A stretch of DNA of 64,000 nt from Mycobacterium sp. (lineage in GTDB: Bacteria; Actinomycetota; Actinomycetes; Mycobacteriales; Mycobacteriaceae). Under the pieces are notes generated by a model. That model did no database searches and was not told where the DNA came from. It worked only from the letters and a program-made list of their open reading frames with translations. The stretch spans positions 1 through 64,000 of the forward strand of contig JAKFVT010000008.1 of assembly GCA_021732005.1 (NCBI GenBank), given 5' to 3'. The position numbers and the translations under genes are program-made. This document shows, piece by piece, positions 29,510-39,527 of this stretch. Position 1 is the first letter of the stretch, and each line of letters starts with the position of its first letter.

Positions 29510-29982
29510 CGGTTGAGGCGCCAGATGTCGGTCGACATCAGCGTCGCGAACGAACACCACAACGGGTAGGGCGCCAGCGCCGCGCCGAACTTCGGGTCCG
29601 CGGCGGCGGACCGGCGCGCCAGGTCGGCGCTGCTGACCGCGAGCGCGCCGGCCGCCAGCGCTGACGGTCCGAGCTTGTGGGACTTGAAGAACAGCCAGCT
29701 CCAGCCGGCATTGAGCACCAGGTTGACGCCGAGCGCGCCGATGTAGCTGCGGGCCTTGGCTTCCTCGCCGTTGGCCCTCAGCTTGTCGATCGTCGCCGCC
29801 GACGTCACGGCGATATCGGCGTACAGCGTCGTCCACGCCACCGGGAACACGGCGTTCGGCGGGACGTATCGGGGTTTACGAATCCGGGGATACCAGGTCT
29901 CGACGCCGCTGCGGCTGGCGATGCTCCCGGTGACGGCGGCCGCGGCGGTGGCCAATGAGGTTGCGACGATGGACTTTCCCAT
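29506..29982 (-). CDS. TspO/MBR family membrane protein
   Basis: 158 aa with about five hydrophobic helices. TspO signatures: WYPRIRKPRYVPPNAVFPVAW near the N-terminus and LNAGWSWLFF in the middle, with a late WRLNR end. TspO proteins bind porphyrins or tetrapyrroles and are linked to oxidative stress; the activity is debated. Start ATG 29982 lies 6 nt after TAAGTT (29994-29989), so leaderless. It overlaps the end of the Ntn-hydrolase gene by 4 bp (convergent). Confidence 0.85.
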   Translation of the reverse strand: MGKSIVATSLATAAAAVTGSIASRSGVETWYPRIRKPRYVPPNAVFPVAWTTLYADIAVTSAATIDKLRANGEEAKARSYIGALGVNLVLNAGWSWLFFKSHKLGPSALAAGALAVSSADLARRSAAADPKFGAALAPYPLWCSFATLMSTDIWRLNR

Positions 29983-30045
29983 GGCGCCAACTTACCCATG
30001 CGCAAGATCTGCAAACGTACGCCCTCACCGGCCGTCACACAGTGG

Positions 30046-31353
30046 TCAGAACCGGGCCCGGTGGCGACCGACGCCGGTGTGCGCCGGTGTGGCGTTTCCT
30101 GCCTGCGGGTCCGCGGACCGGGTCGGTGGGGTGCGGGGCTTGAGGCCCGCGGCGCCGGGTGGCCGCACCGCGGCGCGTCGAGTGGCTGGCGCCGGACTGC
30201 TCGGCGTCGCCACGGTGGGAAGCGTTGCGCCGCCGACTCCGAAGGGTCCTGCAGGCGTCGTTCCGAGTGGACGCCCCAACCCCGCCTCTTGCAGACCGTC
30301 GTCCAGTCCGACGGGAATCGCGGCGAGGAGGTCCCGGACCATGGTCGCCGGGTCTTTCGGATTCGTCAGTGTCGCGGGGGTCGGCTCGCCCGGGCTGATG
30401 GTGCGGTCGTAGGCCCATTCCACGATCACCCGCAGCGGTGCGTCGAGGACGTCGAGGATCGGTCCCGGTACGCCGAGCTGGGCGAGCGGCATGAGCAGCG
30501 GTAGGCGCCGGGTTGGCAGCAGGTAGTACGTGGTGTCGCCGGTGGTGCCCTGATTCATCGCGCCGGCCACGGACACGGTGTAGTTCTCGTGCAGGTAGAC
30601 GATGCCGGCCAGCGCGTTGAGGTCGGCCAACAGGTTCAGCGGACGCCGCGGGAAGTCGGCCCAGCCGTCGTACTGCTGCGCGATGTCGGCGGTCAGGAAT
30701 CGGCAGTTGGTGCCGCCGGCATCGCAGCTGTCCGTGGGGGTCGCACCGTCGAACGTGACTCCGAGGATGGGGATGTAGAGGCCCGCGAAGCGTTCGAGGA
30801 AGCCTCCGTTCGGCCGGTTCGGATTACTGACGACCACGAACGAGACGGCCGGTGTCGTGTCGAAGGAATCGCGGTACTGCGCGATGAGGTCCCGCTTGAC
30901 GATCGACGCGATCCTCGCGCTCTGCGAATACCCAAAGACCACGTAATCCGATGCAAGGCCGTCAGCGCCGAGATGCCTTGCCTCGCAGGATATCCGGCCC
31001 TGCAGGCAGTTGCCCATGTTGTCGGCACCTGCCGCCACAGAGGCGTCGAAACGGTCCGCGCCGACCACCGGCCAGAACTGTTCGGGGGTGCCGACGGCGA
31101 CCCGGTGGTAGGTGCCGGGATCAGACGAATCGGCCCGTACCACCCCGGTGGGGGCGATGAAGAGATCGAGCGCGCCCTGCGTGAACTGCTCGACGAAACC
31201 CGGGGACTCGCCCACCAGAGGGTGTCCCGTGCCGCCCATTATCAGGGCGGTGGTGGCCGCCAGCTGAACAGTGACGGTCAACATCGCCGCCGCGACGACG
31301 CCCGACACGGCCAGGCACAGCAAGCGCAGAACGGTGCCCACGGCGCCCCCCAC
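30046..31353 (-). CDS. PE-PPE-domain (cutinase-like) exported alpha/beta hydrolase
   Basis: 435 aa. An N-terminal hydrophobic signal or anchor (about 8-38) is followed by an alpha/beta-hydrolase of the PE-PPE domain (PF08237) type. The nucleophile Ser143 lies in GYSQSA, the GxSxS motif of this family. The domain ends near residue 330, after which a Pro/Ala/Thr-rich basic tail of about 80 residues ends in GVGRHRARF. No PE or PPE N-terminal domain is present. It is probably an esterase or lipase acting in the envelope. GTG 31353 is the assumed start; it has no good ribosome-binding site, so the start is uncertain. Confidence 0.75.
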   Translation of the reverse strand: MGGAVGTVLRLLCLAVSGVVAAAMLTVTVQLAATTALIMGGTGHPLVGESPGFVEQFTQGALDLFIAPTGVVRADSSDPGTYHRVAVGTPEQFWPVVGADRFDASVAAGADNMGNCLQGRISCEARHLGADGLASDYVVFGYSQSARIASIVKRDLIAQYRDSFDTTPAVSFVVVSNPNRPNGGFLERFAGLYIPILGVTFDGATPTDSCDAGGTNCRFLTADIAQQYDGWADFPRRPLNLLADLNALAGIVYLHENYTVSVAGAMNQGTTGDTTYYLLPTRRLPLLMPLAQLGVPGPILDVLDAPLRVIVEWAYDRTISPGEPTPATLTNPKDPATMVRDLLAAIPVGLDDGLQEAGLGRPLGTTPAGPFGVGGATLPTVATPSSPAPATRRAAVRPPGAAGLKPRTPPTRSADPQAGNATPAHTGVGRHRARF

Positions 31354-31513
31354 ACGCCAGGCGCAACGCCCATGATGGCTTCACCCGACCCACCACCGCG
31401 ACCACGTTGCGCCATTGCAATTTCGCGGCCTCAGCCCATGGTGCGCCTGTTTCTCCAGCGCCGTGGCAAAAGCGGTTTCACAAAGATTCATGTGGTTTCG
31501 CTGTGAAGGGCAC

Positions 31514-31519
31514 TAAGCT
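31514..31519 (+). promoter_or_regulatory. Putative -10 for the lpqT-like gene
   Basis: TAAGCT fits TANNNT and lies about 60 nt before ATG 31582. No convincing -35 was found, so confidence is low. Confidence 0.35.
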
Positions 31520-31581
31520 GCTCAATCGAATTTGGTTGGTCGCTGGCGACGGCGCGCCACAACAAAAGGAGAACTCGTTCG

Positions 31582-32295
31582 ATGAACAAGATGACGGCGG
31601 TAGCTACGGCGGGCCTGGCCGCCGTTTCGTTGAGTTTCGCGCTCGTCGGGTGCGGTTCTGACAGCAAGAACGACAGCAAGACGTCGACCTCCACATCGAC
31701 GTCGACGTCCACCGAGACGTCCACCTCGAAATCCACTGAGACGTCGGCAAGTCCGGCGCAGGCCGCCGGCACGAACAAGACCATCCAGGATTACCTGAAG
31801 GAAAACCAGATCACCGAAACGCCGGTCAAGCGTGGCGATCCCGGTTCCCCCAACATCGATCTGGCGATGCCGCCGGGGTGGTCGGACGCCGGCCAGCAGA
31901 CCCCGGACTGGGCCTACGGGGCGATCGTCTTCGACAGCCCGCAGGACAAGGCCGATCCGCCGAGCATCATCGCGATCGTCTCCAAGTTGACCGGCAACGT
32001 CGACCCCAAGAAGGTCCTCGAGTTCGCACCGGGTGAGCTGCAGAACCTGCCGGGGTGGACGCCGCTCGGCGACGGCGCCAACAAGAGCACGCTGAGTGGT
32101 TTCGACGCCGTTCAGCTCGGTGGCAACTACACCAAAGAGGGCAAGAAGCGCATCATCGCCCAGAAGACGGTCGTGATTCCCGGCCAGGACGGCCTGTACG
32201 TCCTGCAGATGAACGCCGACGCGCTGGACGGCCAGGAGGGTCCTCTGATGGACGCCACCAACATCATCGACGAGAAGACGACGATCACTCCCTGA
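31582..32295 (+). CDS. lpqT: LpqN/LpqT-family lipoprotein
   Basis: 237 aa. Lipoprotein signal with lipobox ALVGC (acylated Cys24), then a low-complexity Ser/Thr linker (repeating ST, about 34-58) that is a likely O-mannosylation region, then the LpqN/LpqT globular domain (IQDYLKENQI, GSPNIDLAMPPGW, YVLQMNADAL). LpqN-type proteins are envelope adaptors of poorly known function. ATG 31582 is preceded by AAAGGAGAA with good spacing. A strong hairpin lies just after the stop. In M. tuberculosis lpqT (Rv1016c) is also near pks16, but here it is about 29 kb away; the symbol is therefore tentative. Confidence 0.78.
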   Translation: MNKMTAVATAGLAAVSLSFALVGCGSDSKNDSKTSTSTSTSTSTETSTSKSTETSASPAQAAGTNKTIQDYLKENQITETPVKRGDPGSPNIDLAMPPGWSDAGQQTPDWAYGAIVFDSPQDKADPPSIIAIVSKLTGNVDPKKVLEFAPGELQNLPGWTPLGDGANKSTLSGFDAVQLGGNYTKEGKKRIIAQKTVVIPGQDGLYVLQMNADALDGQEGPLMDATNIIDEKTTITP

Positions 32296-32305
32296 TCGGT
32301 GTCGT

Positions 32306-32346
32306 GAGGCGGCTGTCGGTGCGTGTGTCGCGCCGGCAGCCGCCTC
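32306..32346 (+). terminator. Hairpin terminator after the lpqT-like gene
   Basis: GAGGCGGCTG (32306-32315) pairs perfectly with CAGCCGCCTC (32337-32346), extended by CGG/CCG inside. It starts 11 nt after the stop codon. No T-run. The next gene's ribosome-binding site follows only 8 nt later, so it may act as an attenuator for that gene. Confidence 0.6.
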
Positions 32347-32366
32347 CTTAGTTGGGAGGTCTTCGC

Positions 32367-32663
32367 ATGACATCTGAGGAAACGCAGGAAGCCGACGAAC
32401 CCGCGGTGTCCGCGGGCCGGCGCATGGTCGCCTCGATGAGTCCGCGCGCCGTCTGGTCGATGGCCGACGGACAGCCGGTGGTGCTCAAGCAGTTTGTCCA
32501 GTTCTGTCTGATCCTCGTGTATCCCGCATGGATTGTCGGGATGCTCTTTGCGGTGGCCTTCTATTACGCGGGCTATGCCGTGCTGTGGGTATTGTTCGCG
32601 CCAATTCGATTGTGGATGAAGAAGAATCGGCCCGACGAGTATGCGGCGAGCCAGTTGAAATAG
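32367..32663 (+). CDS. Small conserved membrane protein
   Basis: 98 aa. The first 45 residues are hydrophilic; a long hydrophobic stretch (about 47-80, FVQFCLILVYPAWIVGML then FAVAFYYAGYAVLWVLF) forms one or two membrane helices, and a short basic tail ends in EYAASQLK. Not recognised as a characterised family. ATG 32367 follows GGGAGG with 7-nt spacing, which decides the start over the in-frame upstream codon at 32352. It sits directly behind the lpqT hairpin and may be expressed by readthrough. Confidence 0.65.
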   Translation: MTSEETQEADEPAVSAGRRMVASMSPRAVWSMADGQPVVLKQFVQFCLILVYPAWIVGMLFAVAFYYAGYAVLWVLFAPIRLWMKKNRPDEYAASQLK

Positions 32664-32728
32664 TCGGGGTTATCCCCAGATCTGCATTCGTCGGCAGATC
32701 GATCTGAGCGTCGGTTTCTGTCGGTGGT

Positions 32729-32744
32729 TCGAACTAGTGTTCGG
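32729..32744 (+). promoter_or_regulatory. LexA/SOS box at the 13E12-family gene
   Basis: TCGAAC-TAGT-GTTCGG matches TCGAAC-N4-GTTCGA at 11 of 12 positions. The -10 TAGTGT (32735-32740) is inside it, 6 nt before ATG 32747. A 12-bp palindrome CAGATCGATCTG lies upstream at 32695-32706. Confidence 0.7.
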
Positions 32745-32746
32745 GT

Positions 32747-34066
32747 ATGCGTTCGATCGATGAGGTCTTGGAGGCGCTCGACGATGTCGTCGAGGCCTTG
32801 GCCGCAGTCGATCTCGATGTCTTGTCACCGCCGGATCGGTTCAGGTTTCTGGAGCGGTTGGAGACCGCCCAGCGCCGCCAGGTAGCGGTGTCTCACGCTG
32901 TGGTGGGGCGGTTGGAGCAGTTCGAGGGCTGCCCGCCGGTGCCGATCACGTTGGCTGATGTGTTGCGGATCAGTCCGCGGGAAGCCAAACGCCGCCTGCG
33001 TGATGCCCAGCAGGTGGCGCCGCGGCGGGCGTTGACCGGCGAACCGCTGCCGCCCGTGTTGCCCGAGACGTCGACGGCCTTTCATGCCGGGCAATTGGAT
33101 GGTGAGCATCTGACGGTGATCCAGAAGTTCTTCCGCGATCTACCCGACCATGTCCCCGCGGTAGAGGGGGAGAAAGCTGAACGCGCACTGGCCGGTCACG
33201 CCCAGACCATGCGGCCCGATCAGTTGGAGAAAGTCGCCCACCGGCTGGCACTGCACCTCAACCCCGACGGCAGGTTCTCCGATCAAGACCGCGCCCGCAA
33301 GCGCGGATTCACCTGGTGCGGTGGGCAAGGCGTCGACGGAATGAGTGTGGGCCGACTGGTGGCCGACCCGCAGTTGCGGGCGCTGCTCGACGGCTGGTTC
33401 ACCAAGTTCGCCGCACCCGGAGTGTGCAACCCCGCCGACCAAACACCCACGCTGGCCCCATCGGAGGACGTGGCCGACCGTGACCTGCGCAGCCACGCGC
33501 AACGTCAGCACGACGCGCTAACGGCGTTGGTGCGCGGTCAGCTTGGTGACCCGAAACTAGGGCAGCACAACGGGTTACCGGTCACGGTGATCGTCTCAGC
33601 CACCCTGCAGGACATCCAGGACAACACCGGGCACGCGGTCACCGCCACCGGCACCCTGCTACCCATCCGCGACGTCATCCGGATGGCCAGCCACGCCTAC
33701 CACTACCTCGCCCTGTTCGACCGGGTCGACGGCCGCGCGTTATGGCTGGGCCGCACCAAACGCATCGCCTCAGCCGATCAGCGGATCATGCTGCACAACA
33801 AGGACCGCGGCTGCACCCGCCCCGGATGCGACAAACCCGGATACCTCACCGAAGTCCACCACGTCGACGAGTGGGCCCACGGCGGGCTCACCAACATCGA
33901 CAAACTCACCCTGGCCTGCCCCGCCGACCACCGACTCCTCGACCACGGCTGGAAAACCCGCAAACTCCCCAACGGCGACACCGAATGGATACCCCCACCC
34001 GACCTACCCATGCTGCACCGCGGCGTCAACACCTACCACCACCCAGAACGCCTACTGGGGAGCTAA
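32747..34066 (+). CDS. DUF222/13E12-repeat family HNH endonuclease-like protein
   Basis: 439 aa. The N-terminal two thirds is DUF222 (13E12 repeat family); the C-terminus carries an HNH/McrA-type nuclease core (GCTRPGCDKPGYL, EVHHVDEWAHGG, LACPADHRLLDH). Such genes occur in many copies in mycobacteria, are prone to recombination, and in M. tuberculosis 13E12 repeats serve as integration sites for a prophage. This copy looks full length. Leaderless ATG with the -10 inside a LexA box, so it should be DNA-damage inducible. Its biological role is unknown. The 3' end overlaps the AroE-like gene by 4 bp. Confidence 0.82.
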   Translation: MRSIDEVLEALDDVVEALAAVDLDVLSPPDRFRFLERLETAQRRQVAVSHAVVGRLEQFEGCPPVPITLADVLRISPREAKRRLRDAQQVAPRRALTGEPLPPVLPETSTAFHAGQLDGEHLTVIQKFFRDLPDHVPAVEGEKAERALAGHAQTMRPDQLEKVAHRLALHLNPDGRFSDQDRARKRGFTWCGGQGVDGMSVGRLVADPQLRALLDGWFTKFAAPGVCNPADQTPTLAPSEDVADRDLRSHAQRQHDALTALVRGQLGDPKLGQHNGLPVTVIVSATLQDIQDNTGHAVTATGTLLPIRDVIRMASHAYHYLALFDRVDGRALWLGRTKRIASADQRIMLHNKDRGCTRPGCDKPGYLTEVHHVDEWAHGGLTNIDKLTLACPADHRLLDHGWKTRKLPNGDTEWIPPPDLPMLHRGVNTYHHPERLLGS

Positions 34067-34884
34067 GCCCGGGAGAATGCCGACGCCTCGGCGACCTGCT
34101 GCGGGGTGGGCCGAACTCCGGTGTACCGCTCGAACTGTTCGGCCGCCTGCAGCGCGATCACCTCGGCGCCGGTGATGACCTGCTTACCCGCCGCCCGCGC
34201 CGCGGCGATCAGCGGCGTCTCCGACGGCACGGCGACAACGTCGAAAACGGCACGTGCAGAAGCGATCACCGGGTCAGCGTAGGCGGGGTCGTGCTCTTCG
34301 GGCCCGCCCGCCATTCCGATCGGCGTCACGTTGACGATGACCTGCGCGCGGAGGTCGCCGACCTCGCTGCGCCAGTCGTAGCCCAGCCGTTGCGCCAAAT
34401 CCGGGCCGCTGTCGGAATTCCTGGCCACGATGGTGCCATTGCCGAATCCGCTGTCCCGGAACGCCGTTGCCACCGCGCTCGCCATCCCGCCGCTGCCGCG
34501 GATCAGCACAGCCGAGTCCGGGTCAAGGCCGTGTTCGGCGATCAACCGCTGCACAGCGGTGTAATCGGTGTTGGCCGCGGTCAGCACACCGTCATCGTTG
34601 ACGATCGTGTTGACCGCGTTGATCGCCCGCGCGGAGTCCTCCACATGCTCGACCAGCGCCAGCACATCCTGCTTGAACGGCATCGACACCGAACAGCCGC
34701 GAATCCCCAGCGCCCGCACGCCACCGATGGCGGCCGCGATATCGGTTGTGGTGAACGCCTTGTAGATGAAATCCAGGCCGAGCTGCTCGTAGAGATAGTT
34801 GTGGAACCGGGTGCCGATGTTGCTGGGCCGCGCGGCCAGCGAGATGCACAACCGGGTGTCCTTGTTCAGCGCAGGCTTGGCCAT
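34063..34884 (-). CDS. Shikimate 5-dehydrogenase-like protein (AroE family)
   Basis: 273 aa. AroE fold: the N-terminal substrate domain has CISLAARPSNIGTRFHNYLY, VSMPFKQDV (the conserved Lys) and INAVNTIVNDDG; the nucleotide-binding domain has RGSGGMASAVATAF. The SLAGRPS-type substrate loop differs from classic AroE, so this is probably a divergent member or quinate/shikimate paralog rather than the main pathway enzyme. ATG 34884 lies one base after the TGA of pat (TGACATG), so the two genes are translationally coupled. Confidence 0.8.
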   Translation of the reverse strand: MAKPALNKDTRLCISLAARPSNIGTRFHNYLYEQLGLDFIYKAFTTTDIAAAIGGVRALGIRGCSVSMPFKQDVLALVEHVEDSARAINAVNTIVNDDGVLTAANTDYTAVQRLIAEHGLDPDSAVLIRGSGGMASAVATAFRDSGFGNGTIVARNSDSGPDLAQRLGYDWRSEVGDLRAQVIVNVTPIGMAGGPEEHDPAYADPVIASARAVFDVVAVPSETPLIAAARAAGKQVITGAEVIALQAAEQFERYTGVRPTPQQVAEASAFSRA

Positions 34885-34885
34885 G

Positions 34886-35941
<1,056 letters not shown>

Positions 35942-36091
35942 CTAGCCATCGACATCGAGGCTACCGATGGGCCGCAACCCGGCGGACCGATTCGGCACAC
36001 CGACCGTGTCACGTTGCTCAACTACCGCCCCGGCGGCGCGGCCCGCGCTAGTGTTTGCTGACACAGGGCGCAAACGTCGGGGGTGCTGCGT

Positions 36092-37624
36092 ATGCCTGCT
36101 CAATCCTGCCGCTTCACGGCGGCCAAGCGAGTCGTGACGACGGTGACGGCCGCGGCGCTCATCGCGGCCACGCTCACCCCCGCTCCCACCGCGGCGGGGC
36201 GGTCGGTGTCGCACGGACCGATCCATCTACCGGTGGTGCTGATGGCCGCGATCGACGAGTCGCCGACCACGCTGGGCATCGCTGATTCCAATCTGTACAC
36301 CTTGTCCGAGACGGATCTGAACAAGACCCTCGACGAACTCCAATCCCTCGGCGTCAAAGACGTCAGGATTGCGGTGCCGTGGATCTTTGTGCAGCCCAAC
36401 AGTTCTCAGAACTATGACTGGTCGAGGCTGGACATGGTGGTCAACGCCGTCGCCGAACGCGACATGGGCGTGCTCGGTGTCATCAGTGCAACCCCGGCCT
36501 GGGCGGGCTTCCCGCTCAACGGGCACCCCAACCCCGCCACCTACGCCGCGTTCGCCTCGGCCGTCGCGACCCGCTACCAGGGCAAGATCTCGGCGTACGA
36601 AGTCTGGAACGAGCCGAACGGTGTGACGTTCTGGTCACCGGTGAGCGCGAAGGCTTACACCGACCTGCTCAAGGCCGCGTACCCCGCGATCAAGGCCGCC
36701 GATCCGAACGCCACCGTCATCGGCGGTGTATTGGGGGCGGTGGGCAACATTCCGGGTGTGTCGACCAGCGCGGTGAAGTTCGTCAATCAGATGTATGCCG
36801 ATGGGGCGCATGGCTTTTTCGATGCACTGTCCTTTCACCCGTACCACTATGTGACCCCGTTCTCCAAGGGGACGATGCCCGCCGAACCCATCGAACAGGT
36901 CGCGGCCATCCGCGCATTGATGGCGGCCAACGGCGACGCCGACCTCAAACTGTGGGCCACCGAATACGGTCTGCCGACCAGCGTGGTGTCGCAGGCCCAG
37001 CAAGCCGCCTACCTCCACGATTTCGTGGTCGCATGGCAGCAGGTGACCGGAGCCGGCCCGATGTTCATCTACACCACGCGCGACACCGCGACCGGCGCCT
37101 TCGACGACGAGGCCAACTTCGGCATCTTCACGACCAATTGGACCCCCAAACTGGCGGCCGAGACCGTGGCCGCGCTGATCGGGGATCTGGCGGACGGCAC
37201 AGCCGAACCCTTCGACGTCACGCCGTATATGCCGGCCAATCCGTTCCTGCAGGGCGTCCAGGTATTCATCCGTCAGCTCATCAATCAGGCACTCGTGGTG
37301 CCGAAATTCGTTGTGCAGCTGGTGAGTAGCGTGGTCAACGCAGTGGTGAAGACCATCGCCGCGGCTCTGGGCATCCCGGCCGCCGGACGCACCGCCGCGG
37401 CCACGCCGTCGGCCCCGGCAGCGCAGACCGCCGTCGCACCGAACCCGCGCAGGGCGGTCGCGGCAAGCAAGCGGCAACCGGCCACGGCCACCGCCACTCC
37501 CAGCCCCACGGCCGCATCCACACCGAGCGCACAACGCCGCAGCAAGCCCGCTCAGCAGCGCGCCGATCGGACAGCATCCGGCGGATCCACCGGACACAGC
37601 TCCACGGGGCACTCCGCGCGCTGA
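36092..37624 (+). CDS. Secreted glycoside hydrolase, clan GH-A (GH39/GH5-like)
   Basis: 510 aa with a signal peptide (about 12-37). The catalytic (beta/alpha)8 domain shows the acid/base Glu174 in VWNEPNG and the nucleophile Glu291 in WATEYGLP, the spacing expected for clan GH-A. After about residue 385 an amphipathic helix segment and a Pro/Ala/Thr/Ser-rich basic tail of about 90 residues follow. The substrate is unknown; a cell-envelope or biofilm polysaccharide is conceivable, as for PslG-like enzymes. ATG 36092 is preceded by a G-rich ribosome-binding site; TAGTGT at 36049-36054 is the probable -10. Confidence 0.8.
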   Translation: MPAQSCRFTAAKRVVTTVTAAALIAATLTPAPTAAGRSVSHGPIHLPVVLMAAIDESPTTLGIADSNLYTLSETDLNKTLDELQSLGVKDVRIAVPWIFVQPNSSQNYDWSRLDMVVNAVAERDMGVLGVISATPAWAGFPLNGHPNPATYAAFASAVATRYQGKISAYEVWNEPNGVTFWSPVSAKAYTDLLKAAYPAIKAADPNATVIGGVLGAVGNIPGVSTSAVKFVNQMYADGAHGFFDALSFHPYHYVTPFSKGTMPAEPIEQVAAIRALMAANGDADLKLWATEYGLPTSVVSQAQQAAYLHDFVVAWQQVTGAGPMFIYTTRDTATGAFDDEANFGIFTTNWTPKLAAETVAALIGDLADGTAEPFDVTPYMPANPFLQGVQVFIRQLINQALVVPKFVVQLVSSVVNAVVKTIAAALGIPAAGRTAAATPSAPAAQTAVAPNPRRAVAASKRQPATATATPSPTAASTPSAQRRSKPAQQRADRTASGGSTGHSSTGHSAR

Positions 37625-37627
37625 GAC

Positions 37628-38491
37628 CTACAGGTGCTTGGACCGGTTCACGAAACGGCCGGCGCGCGGCGAAAACAGCCACCCACCACCGGCTTTCGTC
37701 CCGCCATCGACCGGAATGTTGTGGCCGGTGACGAAACTTGACAACTCTGAGGCCAGAAACAGCGCCACCCTCGCCTGATCATCCGGCCAGCCGACCCGAC
37801 CGACCGGCGCCCACGACTCCCACAGGTGCTCGACGTCCTCATACCCGGTGAGATAGTCCACCTGCGGCGTCTGGGTGAGGTCGGTACCGATGCCGTTGAC
37901 GCGGATCCCGTGGCGGCCCAGATCGACCGCCAGGCACGTGGTGAAGTGTGCGACAGCGGCTTTCATCGCACCATAGACCGGATCACGAGGAAAGCCGCGC
38001 ATGCCTTCCACCGAGTGGACGTTGACGATATTGCCGCTGCCCGCGTCGATCATCGCCCCGACGAAGGCACGGGTGACCGCGAAGACATGGCGCAGGTTGA
38101 TGTCGTACATCCGTTGCCAGGTCTGCGGTGTCGACTCCTCGAAACCCACCAGCGGCCGGTAGTCACCGACGTTGTTGACCACGACGTCCACCCGCCCGTG
38201 GGCGCCCAGCACCGTATCCGCGAGGCGGGCGACATCGTCGTCGACGGTCACGTCCACGACGTGGCTGCGGATCACCCCGCCGTCCGCCGTCACCTCGCGG
38301 CTGATGCGTTCGGCGCGGACCGGGTCGATCTCGGCGACCTCGACGACGGCGCCGTGCGCGGCGAACAGCGCCGAAATCGCCCCGCCGATACCGTCGCCGC
38401 CGCCGGTCACGACCGCAACGCGGCCCTCCAGCAAGCGATTCCAGTCTGGTATCTCCGGGACGTGTACGACACCATGCGGGCCGTTGCTCAT
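37628..38491 (-). CDS. Short-chain dehydrogenase/reductase
   Basis: 287 aa classical SDR. Cofactor loop TGGGDGIGG, NNVG, and the catalytic Ser-Tyr-Lys as HSVEG ... VYGAMKAAV. A distinctive ending VNRSKHL extends the fold. It starts 19 bp after the stop of the FAD-oxidoreductase gene on the same strand; TAGGCT (38505-38500) lies 8 nt before ATG 38491, so it may have its own near-leaderless promoter as well as readthrough from the polyketide operon. Substrate unknown. Confidence 0.82.
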   Translation of the reverse strand: MSNGPHGVVHVPEIPDWNRLLEGRVAVVTGGGDGIGGAISALFAAHGAVVEVAEIDPVRAERISREVTADGGVIRSHVVDVTVDDDVARLADTVLGAHGRVDVVVNNVGDYRPLVGFEESTPQTWQRMYDINLRHVFAVTRAFVGAMIDAGSGNIVNVHSVEGMRGFPRDPVYGAMKAAVAHFTTCLAVDLGRHGIRVNGIGTDLTQTPQVDYLTGYEDVEHLWESWAPVGRVGWPDDQARVALFLASELSSFVTGHNIPVDGGTKAGGGWLFSPRAGRFVNRSKHL

Positions 38492-38510
38492 AGCGGCGCA
38501 GCCTACGCCG

Positions 38511-39527
38511 TCAGTAGGCCAGCAGGTTTACAATCTTGCCGAACGCGCTCGGCAGCGCGGTCGCGGCCGGCACCACCGCCGAGCGGGTGGGACCGAACTC
38601 GACGGCATGCAGCAGCCCCGCCGTCAGCAGCCGGTAGCGCCGCGACATCCGCCGCCACTGCCGGTCGTAGTCGCCCGGCCGTTCCGCCAGAACACAATTC
38701 ACCAACAGTTCGGCGCCGCCGAAGGCGATGCCGAGCCCTTCACCGGTCAAGGCGTCGACGTAGCCTGCGGCATCGCCCACCAGCAGGACGCGGCCGGCTC
38801 GGCGCCCGGCCACCCGCTGCCGCAGCGGACCTGCCGCCCGCTCGGGCCCGTGCGGACATCCGTCCACCCGCTCGCGCAGGGCACCGAATTCGGCCAGCCT
38901 GCTCTCGAACGAACCCTGCCGCGCGGTCAGGATCGCGATGCCCACACAGTCGTCGGCCACCGGGGTGACGTAGGCCTCGGCGCCGTCACCCCAGTACACC
39001 TCGACCCGGTCGCTCCAAGGCGTGATGCGCACGTGCCGCCGCAGCCCCCACCGCCGCGACCCGCCGCTGGGGCGGGCCAGGCCCAGCGACCGCCGGATCG
39101 GTGAATGCAAGCCGTCGGCGGCGGCCAGGTAGCGAGCACGAAAAGCCCCGCACTGCACCGAGTCCGCGTCCTGGGTGATCGATCCGATGTGGGCGTCGAC
39201 CACATCGACACCGGCTGCCTGAACCGCATCCATCAACGCGGTGTGCAACGCGGTTCGGCGCACGCCCATACCCGGACCGGCGCGAAACGGGGCATCCACC
39301 CGGCGTTTGGCATCGAAATATGTGATGCCCCGAAACGGCTTGCCGGGCAGGGCTATTCCGAGTTTGTCGAGCTGCTGAACGGTGTAGGGCATCATTCCCT
39401 CACCGCAGGCCTTGTCGATCGGCGCGCGGCGGCGCTCGACAACGGTGACCCTGAGCCCGGCGCGGGCGGCATGCAATGCGGTGACCAGACCGGCCGGGCC
39501 GCCGCCTGCCACCAGGAGGTCGATCAC
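38511..39527 (-). CDS. FAD-dependent oxidoreductase/hydroxylase (UbiH-like, SrsC-like)
   Basis: 338 aa flavoprotein of the geranylgeranyl-reductase/aromatic hydroxylase group. N-terminal FAD site LLVAGGGPAGLVTALHAA, a middle DG motif (AADGLHSPIRR), and the GD motif LLVGDAAGYVDALTGEG. The order type III PKS - ICMT-like methyltransferase - FAD hydroxylase resembles the srsA-srsB-srsC phenolic-lipid genes of Streptomyces griseus, where the last enzyme hydroxylates the resorcinol ring. GTG 39527 overlaps the TGA of the methyltransferase (GTGA). Last of the tightly packed operon. Confidence 0.82.
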   Translation of the reverse strand: MIDLLVAGGGPAGLVTALHAARAGLRVTVVERRRAPIDKACGEGMMPYTVQQLDKLGIALPGKPFRGITYFDAKRRVDAPFRAGPGMGVRRTALHTALMDAVQAAGVDVVDAHIGSITQDADSVQCGAFRARYLAAADGLHSPIRRSLGLARPSGGSRRWGLRRHVRITPWSDRVEVYWGDGAEAYVTPVADDCVGIAILTARQGSFESRLAEFGALRERVDGCPHGPERAAGPLRQRVAGRRAGRVLLVGDAAGYVDALTGEGLGIAFGGAELLVNCVLAERPGDYDRQWRRMSRRYRLLTAGLLHAVEFGPTRSAVVPAATALPSAFGKIVNLLAY

